This document shows, one piece after another, positions 27,770 to 35,889 of a stretch of 64,000 nucleotides of DNA. Numbering within the stretch: position 1 is the stretch's first letter; every line of letters begins with the position of its first letter. Location of the stretch: the NCBI GenBank assembly GCA_021831685.1, contig JAKBMG010000126.1:1-64000 (forward strand), given 5' to 3'. The DNA comes from Bacteroidota bacterium. Its GTDB lineage: Bacteria > Bacteroidota > Ignavibacteria > Ignavibacteriales > Ignavibacteriaceae. The translations under genes and the position numbers were made by a program. The notes under the pieces are model-generated. The model saw nothing but the letters and a program-made list of their open reading frames with translations. It made no database searches and was not told where the DNA came from.

Positions 27770-29659
27770 TCAGGAAAGCTCTTCTTCAGTTTTTAATTCA
27801 TCTTTCAACTTTTGTTTGCTTCGTTCTAATTCCATATTCTCACGCATTAACTTAAGCTTTTCACCTTCTGCTTCTGAGGAGGAAATTCTCCTGTGGTTGG
27901 CGGCAATCTGGCTTTCTATTATACCGGTTTTGAATTTCCTAATTGTATCGCGGGCTATTTTCTTTAAAACCTTATCGCGCAACATCTCCGGATAAAGGTC
28001 TTCCCACTTTTTACTCGTCTGGTATTTTTCAAAAGTAAGCTCCAGAATGTACGACTGAAGCTTTTCATCATGAATTTTTTCTATGAGCGAGCTTACGATT
28101 ATTTCTTCATCGCCGACACACGATTCATATACTATCTCTGCTATTTTTGAATGAGCTTCAATTAAGAATTCCTCCGGCGGAATGTGTGCTGATATAAATT
28201 CAATCACTTCCCTGTTATCTTCAAAAAGAAGTTTTATAATTTCTCTTTCGAGATTATAAACAGCGGGCGAAGCTATTTTCGACGGTTGTTCCGGAACGCC
28301 TGTAATTGTCTTTGATTGCTCCCTAATTTTTGTTCTTTCTTCCGATGTTAATTGTTTACCGGTTTGATTTATTGCTTTTTCAAGTTCAATTTCAAGTAGC
28401 TTTTCGCGAAGGTTAAATTTCTTGGCTATTGATTTTGTTAAAAGATTTCTTTTCAGTTCATCTTTTATAAGGGCAATTGGCTTTACCAATTCCCGGATAG
28501 CATCGGCAGTTTTACTTACATCTTCAAACATACCCTGAGATTCATAATAAGCGGATTGATATTCAATAAAGTTAAGTGCATGCTTTATGATTTCATCAAA
28601 CTTTTCTTTTCCGAAATTGTTAATAAATGAATCCGGGTCTTCTCCTTTCGGAAGGGAAGCTATTTTTATTTCCATATCGCGTCTAAGCAAAATTTCTATA
28701 CTTCGCATGGAGGCTTTTATACCTGCAGTATCGGCATCAAAAAGAAGAACCGCATTTTTTGTATAACGTGAAAGAAGAGTTGATTGCTCTTCTGTAAGTG
28801 CAGTGCCCGAAACCGCCACGACATTTTTTATTCCGCCCTGGTATAGAGAAATTAAATCCATATAACCTTCAACAAGAATTACGCGGTCTAATTTTCTAAT
28901 CTCATCTTTAGCGTGAGAAAGTCCGTAAAGTATTCTTCCTTTTGTATAAATCAAAGATTCAGGTGAGTTAAGATATTTTGCGGTCCCTTCTTTTTCATGA
29001 AAAACCCTTCCGGCAAATGCGACTACCCTGCCGTTCGGCGAAAAGATCGGGAAAATAATTCTCCCGGAAAACTTATCATATAATCTACCGTCGTTATTAC
29101 TTCCTATTAAACCGAGAGCGAGGGCTTTATTAAAGTCAATTTTGCGGTCTTTCAGAAAATCGACTAACACATCGCGGCCTGGAAAGGCATAGCCAAGACC
29201 AAAAGTCCGCATAGTCTGAAGTTTTATTTTTCTATTATGGAAATAGTTCTGAGCTATTTCTCCATCTTTTTTTATTAAGAGATTATCGGAAAAATACTTT
29301 GCAACGACGGTGTTAATGTCGTAAAGAATTTCCTGTTCGCTTTGTTTTTCGCTTGAAGATTCGTCATCCAATTCAAGTGAAACCCCAACGCGTTTTGCAA
29401 CGTCTTGAACAGCTTCTACAAAAGAGATTTTTTCGTAATCCATTAAGAATTTATAAACATTTCCGCCTGCATGGCATCCGAAACAATAAAATATTTGTTT
29501 ATCAGGGCTTACCGAAAAGGATGGGGTTTTTTCAGTATGGAAAGGACAAAGTCCCTGATAATTTTTCCCTCGTTTCCTAATCTGGACAAACTCAGAAATA
29601 ATATCTACGATATTAGCGGCAGCTCTAATCTCTTCTATTTTATTTTCGGATATTCGCAT
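27770..29659 (-). CDS. dnaG: DNA primase
   Basis: Synthesises RNA primers at the replication fork. 629 residues: CHC2 zinc finger with C38, H41, C59, C62 (LCPFHTEKTPSF...YCFGCHAGGN), catalytic core with TOPRIM motifs LVEGYMD (metal-binding Glu) and LLFDADTAGIKA (DxD), and a C-terminal helicase-interaction region (about 450-629). All catalytic residues are in place. Its neighbour downstream is the SNF2 helicase; rpoD or rpsU, which often accompany dnaG elsewhere, are absent. Confidence 0.97.
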   Translation of the reverse strand: MRISENKIEEIRAAANIVDIISEFVQIRKRGKNYQGLCPFHTEKTPSFSVSPDKQIFYCFGCHAGGNVYKFLMDYEKISFVEAVQDVAKRVGVSLELDDESSSEKQSEQEILYDINTVVAKYFSDNLLIKKDGEIAQNYFHNRKIKLQTMRTFGLGYAFPGRDVLVDFLKDRKIDFNKALALGLIGSNNDGRLYDKFSGRIIFPIFSPNGRVVAFAGRVFHEKEGTAKYLNSPESLIYTKGRILYGLSHAKDEIRKLDRVILVEGYMDLISLYQGGIKNVVAVSGTALTEEQSTLLSRYTKNAVLLFDADTAGIKASMRSIEILLRRDMEIKIASLPKGEDPDSFINNFGKEKFDEIIKHALNFIEYQSAYYESQGMFEDVSKTADAIRELVKPIALIKDELKRNLLTKSIAKKFNLREKLLEIELEKAINQTGKQLTSEERTKIREQSKTITGVPEQPSKIASPAVYNLEREIIKLLFEDNREVIEFISAHIPPEEFLIEAHSKIAEIVYESCVGDEEIIVSSLIEKIHDEKLQSYILELTFEKYQTSKKWEDLYPEMLRDKVLKKIARDTIRKFKTGIIESQIAANHRRISSSEAEGEKLKLMRENMELERSKQKLKDELKTEEELS

Positions 29660-30108
29660 GTGAAGTTTTATTTGGAAGAATTACTAAATTTTCAAAACTG
29701 AATTTATATAATTGCTTCCATTTATAAAAATAGAATTGACGGCGGATATATTTTTGACACTACTATAAATTAATTATATGTCGCTCCTCCGGAGCTTTAT
29801 TTGTTTTTTCATCTTTTTCTACTAATGTGTCACCGCTCTGCGGTTCTGACCCTTTTGCGGGGCATGCTACGTTTGCCCCGCTTGCGGGGTTTGCGTGGAA
29901 TCGAAAATTATGAAAGACAAGAGTAAAACCTCTGTAGTTTGAATGGTACTAAAAAAATGTCGTAATGAATTGCGATTATCAAATTACATCTTAATTTATT
30001 ACTATATCAAAGAAGCCCCAGAGGGGCGATACATTAATAAGCAATACCATATTCAAATTAACATTTATATACGAACAAGAATTTATATCATTACAAAAAC
30101 GAAAATTC

Positions 30109-30182
30109 AGAAACCGATGAATCGGTTAAAAGGTATTCTTTTCATTTCCTTTCCCCACGAATAAAATTCGTGGGCTACTATT
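30109..30182 (+). repeat. Two-hairpin interspersed repeat, copy C
   Basis: AACCGATGAATCGGTT (30112-30127), pyrimidine-rich spacer, CCCACGAATAAAATTCGTGG G, then GCTACTAT. Slightly diverged from the others at the 3' end. Confidence 0.8.
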
Positions 30183-30402
30183 ATGCCATTTAATCAAGTT
30201 CATACAAATGAACTGTCTTGTCCTGAAAAGAGGTTGACAAAGGAAAAAGGAAATCATGAAGTAGTGGGAAATTCCCCAATATTCCGTAATGTTACCTGGT
30301 TTTACATAGAATTTATTAGAGGAGCTCTTAAACTATTATATAATGCTCAAATTAATAACTCGTGTTACGCAAACAATTTCAAATATAATGGTAGCGGAGT
30401 GT

Positions 30403-30435
30403 AAAACTCCGAGGTTTAGGAAAACCTCGGAGTTT
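30403..30435. terminator. Hairpin sharing its stem with the 20634 terminator
   Basis: AAACTCCGAGGTTT pairs with AAACCTCGGAGTTT around AGGA. It could end transcripts of the barrel-gene remnant on the minus strand. The loop and inner stem are identical to the hairpin at 20634-20670. Confidence 0.6.
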
Positions 30436-30471
30436 CTCATTATGTAATAATAACCCATTGCGTAACATCCG

Positions 30472-30636
30472 TTAATAAGAAAAGCCTATTAGTAGTTGAT
30501 GAGTGTCTATTATGTTGCTGTTAAATTGATACAAGTATCTAATATCCAAACTAAATTTGGGAGATATCTGGTATTTTGTACCTATACCCAGACCTAATCT
30601 GTATGATTTATTTTCTGATATAGTTACAGATTCTCT
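30472..30636 (-). pseudogene. C-terminal fragment of an outer-membrane beta-barrel protein
   Basis: 54 codons ending in a stop, beginning after an in-frame TGA. The peptide has alternating hydrophobic strands: SYRLGLGIGTKYQI, FSLDIRYLYQF, THQLLIGFSY, with a terminal aromatic residue as in BAM-assembled barrels. Further upstream in another frame, AYGKIFGVKN-like residues may belong to the same lost gene. Only the last three strands survive and there is no start codon or ribosome site, so this is a decayed remnant. Confidence 0.65.
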
Positions 30637-30644
30637 TCAAATCA

Positions 30645-30750
30645 TTATCTTCGAACTGTTTTTAACCCCAAATATTTTTCCATAGGCAAAAAGTCTTTAT
30701 CATTATGAAGCAGGATTAAGCTTTTCGTCAATCACAATATTGGTTCTCAT
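30645..30750 (-). pseudogene. Fused remnant of a vapBC toxin-antitoxin pair
   Basis: ATG at 30748-30750, preceded by AAGGA, opens MRTNIVIDEKL, the typical VapB antitoxin start. At about 30720 the frame breaks and the last 25 codons of a VapC PIN-domain toxin follow in another frame: LILLHNDKDFLPMEKYLGLK, then stop at 30645. A deletion has removed the antitoxin C-terminus and most of the toxin. Neither product can be functional. Confidence 0.7.
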
Positions 30751-31005
30751 TTGTTTAGTCCTTTTCTTTGTGTATCGTTAGCTGAAAATATATACATACT
30801 TTAATAAAGATGAATTGAGCTAATAAAAACCTTAAAAATCACATAAAGATTATTTAAGATTTGATTCGCGGGTTATTTTAACACTTGCCTGCAATCACTA
30901 TATTAGCCGGGCGGATATAAATGTATTTTATTTCTTATGCCTTCTTTGCATTTTTAAAACATAAATTTTCTAGCAAATGAATTAAACGGAAAACGGTTTT
31001 AATTA
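30751..31005 (+). promoter_or_regulatory. Presumed promoter region of ispG
   Basis: AT-rich 255 bases between the vapBC remnant and ispG with no open frame of note. It must drive the ispG gene; I see no riboswitch-like structure and no unequivocal promoter boxes. Confidence 0.3.
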
Positions 31006-33024
31006 ATGATCGACTCGATAGATAAAGTTAAGACATACTGCAACAGTTTAACAAGCTATTCAAGATATAAAACGAGGGAAGTTTATATCGGGGATATTCC
31101 TCTCGGCGGAAATAATCCAATCAGAATCCAATCGATGACTACTACAGACTCCATGAATACAATTGCCACAGTTGAACAAACAATTAGAATGGTAGACGCC
31201 GGTTGTGAGTATGTTAGAATAACGGCGCCAAGTAAATCTGAGGCACAAAATCTTGAAGAGATAAAAAAGGAATTACATAGACGCGGATACAAAGTTCCGC
31301 TGATTGCGGATATTCATTTTACACCTAATGCCGCCGAAATTGCCGCAAGAATTGTAGAAAAGGTTCGTGTTAATCCCGGAAATTACGCCGATAGAAAAAA
31401 GTTTGAAACAATTGAATATTCCGGCAACGAGTATGAATCCGAATTGGAAAGAATCAGAGATAAATTTACACCTCTGGTAAATATTTGCAAAGAGTACGGG
31501 ACTGCAATGAGAATCGGGACAAACCACGGTTCACTATCAGACAGGATTATGAGCCGTTACGGCGATACTCCGCTTGGTATGGTTGAATCTGCGTTGGAAT
31601 TTGTCCGCATTTGCGAAGATTTGAATTATCATAGCATCGTTCTTTCAATGAAATCAAGCAATCCTCAAGTAATGGTACAGGCATACCGTCTTTTAATATT
31701 AAAAATGGAAGAAGAAAAGATGAATTACCCGCTACACCTTGGCGTAACCGAGGCAGGCGGCGGTGAAGACGGAAGAATAAAATCCGCACTGGGAATCGGT
31801 GCATTGTTGGAAGACGGAATAGGAGATACAGTTAGAGTTTCATTAACTGAAGATCCTGAATTTGAAGCGCCAGTAGCAATTGCACTTGTTAATAGATATA
31901 AAGGGAGAGAATCTCACGATGCGATAACTCCGGTAGAAAATATTCCAATCGATCCGCTTATATATAAAAGACGGCACACGAATGAAGCCGCCGGAATTGG
32001 CGGGAATAATGTCCCGAGAGTTATTGCTGATTTTGGTAAATCAGGTTTGGAAAATTATCAGAGTCTTTTGGCAATCGGCTATTCATATACGGAAGCCTCA
32101 GATAAATGGAATATGAGTGATGGTGCTGCGGATATTATTTATCTCGGAAATTTTTATCCCTCTTTTGATATTCCCAACGGATTAAAAGTAATTCATAATT
32201 ATAATTATTGGAAGGCTCTTGATGATAAATCAAAGTCTTTTCCACTATTTACAACTGAAGAATTTCTCACTGAAAATGAAAAATCATTACAATTAAATTT
32301 TGTAAGGACAGATATTAACAAATTTTCAGATGAGTTAGCCAATAAAATAAAAAATGATTCGACCACTGTGATTATTCTTGAAACCGAAAACACTCATGGA
32401 ATGGCTGAGCAAAGGCGCTTTTATTTTGATTTGCTGAACAAAGGAATAGAAAACCCGGTCATCTTAAAAAGAACATATAAAAATATTAATTTGGATGAAC
32501 TCCGGTTATTTTCATCAACGGATTTTGGTGCATTATTAATAGACGGGTTTGGCGATGGTGTGTGGGCAGAAGTGGAAAATTTAATAGATCAAGAATTTCC
32601 CGGTGAAGGAAATGATTCAAAAACTTACATTAAGAAATTTGTTAGGACTGATGACTCGATAGAAAAGATAGTTAATAGAATTTTATTCGGAATTTTGCAA
32701 GCTGCCCGCACAAGGATTTCGAAAACGGAATATATTGCTTGTCCTTCATGCGGAAGAACTTTATTTGATTTGCAAGAAACGACAGAAATGATTAGAAAAA
32801 GAACCGAGCATTTGAAGGGAGTAAAGATTGCAATAATGGGTTGTATCGTTAACGGACCCGGCGAGATGGCTGATGCTGATTACGGTTATGTTGGCTCCGG
32901 AATAGATAAGATTACGCTTTACCGCGGCAAAGAAATTGTGAGAAGAAATATTCCGGCAGCGGGTGCGGTAGATTCGCTTATTGAAATTATCAAAGAAGAC
33001 AATATTTGGATCGATCTGCAATAA
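31006..33024 (+). CDS. ispG: 4-hydroxy-3-methylbut-2-enyl diphosphate synthase (long form)
   Basis: Penultimate enzyme of the MEP isoprenoid pathway; converts MEcPP to HMBPP with a [4Fe-4S] cluster. The 672-residue length marks the three-domain form known from plants, chlamydiae and Bacteroidota: TIM barrel (about 20-290, IRIQSMTTTDSMNT), an inserted domain (about 310-560), and the C-terminal iron-sulfur domain with cysteines in CPSCGR (about 579, 582) and MGCIVNGPGE (about 611), the last Glu being the catalytic/cluster residue. It stands alone with divergent dnaG upstream. Confidence 0.97.
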   Translation: MIDSIDKVKTYCNSLTSYSRYKTREVYIGDIPLGGNNPIRIQSMTTTDSMNTIATVEQTIRMVDAGCEYVRITAPSKSEAQNLEEIKKELHRRGYKVPLIADIHFTPNAAEIAARIVEKVRVNPGNYADRKKFETIEYSGNEYESELERIRDKFTPLVNICKEYGTAMRIGTNHGSLSDRIMSRYGDTPLGMVESALEFVRICEDLNYHSIVLSMKSSNPQVMVQAYRLLILKMEEEKMNYPLHLGVTEAGGGEDGRIKSALGIGALLEDGIGDTVRVSLTEDPEFEAPVAIALVNRYKGRESHDAITPVENIPIDPLIYKRRHTNEAAGIGGNNVPRVIADFGKSGLENYQSLLAIGYSYTEASDKWNMSDGAADIIYLGNFYPSFDIPNGLKVIHNYNYWKALDDKSKSFPLFTTEEFLTENEKSLQLNFVRTDINKFSDELANKIKNDSTTVIILETENTHGMAEQRRFYFDLLNKGIENPVILKRTYKNINLDELRLFSSTDFGALLIDGFGDGVWAEVENLIDQEFPGEGNDSKTYIKKFVRTDDSIEKIVNRILFGILQAARTRISKTEYIACPSCGRTLFDLQETTEMIRKRTEHLKGVKIAIMGCIVNGPGEMADADYGYVGSGIDKITLYRGKEIVRRNIPAAGAVDSLIEIIKEDNIWIDLQ

Positions 33025-33250
33025 TTATTTTAGATTTTTGCAGGTTTTTGCTTTTATTTTAACCGGCGGTCTTAAAAATCACAATTATTTTTACTTTTAT
33101 TCGAAGAGAATAGATTTAATCATTGATAAATTGCCAAGGTTGATTTATATTTGTTCAGTTAATGTATGGAAAAGAAAATCGAAAAGTTAAAATATCCTAA
33201 AATAAGTTTTATGGTAGCTCCTTCAGAGCAAAGGAATTAAAAGATAGAAA
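33025..33250. other. Gap between ispG and the Nif3-like gene
   Basis: 226 AT-rich bases with no gene that I can support. It ends in the hairpin at 33251-33284. Confidence 0.4.
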
Positions 33251-33284
33251 GATGCACTTCAAAAACAGAAGTGCATTTTTTTTT
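33251..33284 (+). terminator. Terminator-like hairpin abutting the Nif3 start codon
   Basis: ATGCACTTC pairs with GAAGTGCAT around AAAAACA, followed by nine T residues; the Nif3 ATG at 33288 comes three bases later. Structurally an ideal intrinsic terminator for transcripts entering from ispG, or an attenuator in the Nif3 leader. Confidence 0.75.
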
Positions 33285-33287
33285 GAT

Positions 33288-34403
33288 ATGACTGGAAAAG
33301 AAATAATAAAATATTTTGAAAATTGGGCGCCTAAAGAAATTGCCTGGCAAAAAGACAATGTTGGATTGCAAGTAGGCTCAGGCGAAAGGAAAATAAAAAA
33401 TATCCTACTCAGCTTAGAGATTACAGAAAGCGTTATTGATGATGCAATCAAAAGGGATTGCAACTTTATAATAACACATCACCCCTTCCTTTTTCATCCG
33501 CTAAGAAAACTTGATCTTCAGAACGACAAAAACTCCAGACTAATCGAAAAGCTAATTAAAAACGACATGACGCTTTATTCTGCTCATACAAATCTTGACT
33601 CGGTAAAAGGCGGGGTTAGTTTTCAACTTGCAAAACGATTAGAATTAAAAGAGGTTAGTTTCCTCGTTCCGCAAAAATCAAATCAATTTAAGCTCATCGT
33701 TTTTGCCCCGGAAAATTCTGTTGAAGTAGTAGCCGGCGCAGTTTTCAAATCCGGCGGCGGAATTATCGGAGAATATTCTAATTGCAGCTTTAGAACAAAC
33801 GGAAAAGGAACTTTCAAAGGTTCTTCAAAATCTAATCCTTCGGTAGGTGAAAAGGAAACAAATATAACAGCTGAAGAAATTAAGCTTGAATTCTTAGTGG
33901 ATTCCTGGAAAATTAACACTATAATTTCGGCAATGACGAAAGCTCATCCTTATGAGGAAGTTGCTTACGACATTATTCCTTTGGAAAATATTAATGCCAA
34001 CTACGGAATTGGCGCATTAGGATATTTAAGCAAGCCGGTTAATGAGAAAGAGTTTTTAACTATTGTAGCACAGAAGTTAAAGATAAAAAATTTCCGTTAT
34101 GTTAAGGGAAGAAAAAACGCAATCAGGAAAGTCGCGGTTTGCGGCGGTTCCGGCAGCGAATATATTGACGACGCTATAAAGAATAATTCAGATGCATTTA
34201 TTACGGCAGACTTAAAGTACCATACTTTCCAGGATTACCGGGACGAAATTCTTTTAATCGATGCCGGGCATTATGAAACGGAAATTTTTTCGCTTGATGA
34301 AGTGAAGAATAGATTATCGGAATATATAGAAAATTCTAAATCTAAAATTAAAGTTTTTAAATACGCAGGGTCAACAAACCCTATAATTTTTTATAATAAT
34401 TAA
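33288..34403 (+). CDS. Nif3-like dinuclear metal-centre protein
   Basis: Member of the NIF3/YbgI/DUF34 family, which forms hexamers with two metals per subunit; proposed as a GTP cyclohydrolase I-like or metal-handling protein, function not settled. Motifs: NVGLQVG, the metal-binding ITHHPFLFHPLRKLD and AHTNLDSVKGGVS, and the C-terminal DAGHYETE. The central insertion (about 120-260) is the PII-like domain of the longer subgroup. I use the ATG at 33288 (371 residues) because the upstream extension to 33252 is the terminator stem. It begins a likely operon with the zinc-ribbon gene (14-base gap). Confidence 0.92.
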   Translation: MTGKEIIKYFENWAPKEIAWQKDNVGLQVGSGERKIKNILLSLEITESVIDDAIKRDCNFIITHHPFLFHPLRKLDLQNDKNSRLIEKLIKNDMTLYSAHTNLDSVKGGVSFQLAKRLELKEVSFLVPQKSNQFKLIVFAPENSVEVVAGAVFKSGGGIIGEYSNCSFRTNGKGTFKGSSKSNPSVGEKETNITAEEIKLEFLVDSWKINTIISAMTKAHPYEEVAYDIIPLENINANYGIGALGYLSKPVNEKEFLTIVAQKLKIKNFRYVKGRKNAIRKVAVCGGSGSEYIDDAIKNNSDAFITADLKYHTFQDYRDEILLIDAGHYETEIFSLDEVKNRLSEYIENSKSKIKVFKYAGSTNPIIFYNN

Positions 34404-34417
34404 GGAGAAGATATAAA

Positions 34418-35143
34418 TTGTTAGATAGATTAAAAATATTATATGAGATACAGGTGATTGATGATCAGCTTGACGAATTGGAAGAGCTTCGCGGTGATCT
34501 TCCGAACGAAGTCGAATCTCTCGAATCAAGAATTAAGGGAATTAAAGACGATGTTACCGAAAAGGAAAAGGGAAGGAAAGATTCTCTTGAAAAAAGAGAA
34601 GATAACGAAAAGGAAATTGACAAGCTGAAAGAAAATCAAAAAAAGTTCAAAGCGCAGCTTTATCAAGTTAGGAATAACAAGGAATATGACGCTCTTACAA
34701 AAGAGATTGATCACTCTGAGGAGCAAATAAACAAGTTAGAAGCGGAAAATAATTCACTTGCAGACCTAAGTAAAAAGTTATCCGAAGAAGTCGAGCTTAA
34801 CAGCCCGATGCTTGATGAGCTTAAAGAGGATTTAAAAGTAAAACAAGCCGAACTTAAAGAAATTATTAAGGCTAACGAAAAAGAAGAATCCAAACTTAGA
34901 GCAAAGAGAAAAGAAATAGAAGACCAAACTAAAAAACCGGATTACTCCGCTTACATGAGAATTCGCAAAGCAAAAAAAGGTAAAGCCGTAGCTACTATTA
35001 AAAGAGCGGCTTGTTCGGGCTGTCATAATATTGTTCCTCCTCAGCGCCAGCTTGAAATTAGAAGGAATAACAAGCTTTTCTTTTGTGAGTATTGCGGACG
35101 AATTTTAGTTTCTGCCGAAGTAGCAGAAACAATCGAAGCTTAA
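34418..35143 (+). CDS. Coiled-coil protein with C-terminal C4 zinc ribbon
   Basis: 241 residues: long heptad-rich coiled coil (about 5-170, Glu/Lys/Leu rich), then a zinc ribbon with CSGCHNIVPPQRQLEIRR and FCEYCGRIL, four cysteines. This is the CT398/DUF164 'zf-RING_7' family, often next to nif3 in Bacteroidota and Chlorobi; a link to nucleic acids or to secretion and flagellar proteins has been proposed in chlamydiae. TTG start with AGGAG ten bases upstream. Likely co-transcribed with the Nif3-like gene. Confidence 0.9.
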   Translation: MLDRLKILYEIQVIDDQLDELEELRGDLPNEVESLESRIKGIKDDVTEKEKGRKDSLEKREDNEKEIDKLKENQKKFKAQLYQVRNNKEYDALTKEIDHSEEQINKLEAENNSLADLSKKLSEEVELNSPMLDELKEDLKVKQAELKEIIKANEKEESKLRAKRKEIEDQTKKPDYSAYMRIRKAKKGKAVATIKRAACSGCHNIVPPQRQLEIRRNNKLFFCEYCGRILVSAEVAETIEA

Positions 35144-35415
35144 ATAAATCTTTCTTAGGATTTGCAAATTGTGCTTGTACAATTTCTTTGATAGGCAAAA
35201 ATAATCTTTGTTTTTTCAGGCTTTTTAGCGCAATTTGCACTTTCCGGATAGATAACTCCAAATATCGGGAGATAATTGCCTTCTTTAATCTTTCCTGATG
35301 CTTTAACAAAAGTAATTTATTATATTTACCAAATTGAAATTCATCTAACATTAAATTAGTAATTGGCTTAGGTTGGATAAGTGAAATTTTATCCCGCTTA
35401 ATTTTGAAGAATAAT

Positions 35416-35856
35416 AAAATAGTTCAGTCCGGGCAATTGCTGTTCCTTTAGAGGAATAGAGGAAAGTCCGAACTTCATAGAACAGAGTGCCGGGTAACAC
35501 CCGGGGATTATTCGGGTAACCGGATAGTTACGGAAAGTGCCACAGAAAATATACCGTCCCGGCGAAAGCCGGGATAAGGGTGAAACGGCAGGGTAAGAGC
35601 CTACCGCGGAAATGGTAACATTTCCGGCAGGGTAAACCCCACTCGAAGCAAGGGCAAATAGGGAAGTCTTTCCATCCCGGCTTGTACGGGAAAGGAACAA
35701 GGTTGTTCGCCTTGAATACTTGAATTCCGATTGGAGTGCAAGCAAGGATTTCCGGGTAGCCCGCTAGAGTTCCGGAGTAATTCGGAACCAAGACAAATAA
35801 TTGCCGCCCCGGTTAAACGGGGTTACAAAATTCGGCTTATAGGTCTGAACTATTTT
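35416..35856 (+). ncRNA. rnpB: RNase P RNA (class A)
   Basis: Ribozyme subunit that removes tRNA 5' leaders. Diagnostic conserved blocks are present: GAGGAAAGTCCGAACTTCAT near the 5' end, ACAGAGTGCCGGGTAACACC, GGGTAAACCCC and the 3' region TTCGGCTTATAGGTCTGAAC. The ends pair as helix P1: AAAATAGTTCAG at 35416 with CTGAACTATTTT ending near 35855. Size of about 440 bases is in the class A range, with G/C-rich added helices. A T-rich tract (TTTGTTCTTTTTG) follows directly and can serve as terminator. It lies between the zinc-ribbon gene and recJ. Confidence 0.95.
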
Positions 35857-35889
35857 ATTTGTTCTTTTTGTCATCTGCAGGAAAAACGA

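Larger units (their letters stand above)
29660..30471. other. Repeat-rich intergenic region upstream of dnaG
   Basis: No supportable intact gene. It holds small palindromes of a type common as dispersed repeats: CGCTCCTCCGGAGC near 29785, CCGCTCTGCGG near 29833, GCCCCAGAGGGGC near 30013, and two-hairpin copy C. The frames 29943-30164 and 30183-30404 have no recognisable domain and read through repeats or the hairpin at 30403. A TTGTCCTGAAAAGAGGTTGAC word near 30218 resembles the end of some insertion sequences, but I cannot confirm one. Confidence 0.5.

Noticed and set aside
30218-30245. Possible insertion-sequence end (TTGTCCTGAAAAGAGGTTGAC)
   Set aside because: Resembles the tip of some insertion sequences, but there is no matching opposite end and no transposase fragment.
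29943-30404. Two 73-codon plus-strand ORFs in the dnaG-ispG gap
   Set aside because: They read through palindromes, repeat copy C and the hairpin at 30403; no similarity that I can recognise.
35058-35351. 97-codon minus-strand ORF between the zinc-ribbon gene and rnpB
   Set aside because: Lys/Leu-rich composition expected from AT-rich antisense DNA; overlaps the zinc-ribbon gene and has no recognisable family.
35731-35889. N-terminal extension of recJ
   Set aside because: This stretch is the 3' part of RNase P RNA; the RecJ family start matches the ATG at 35890.
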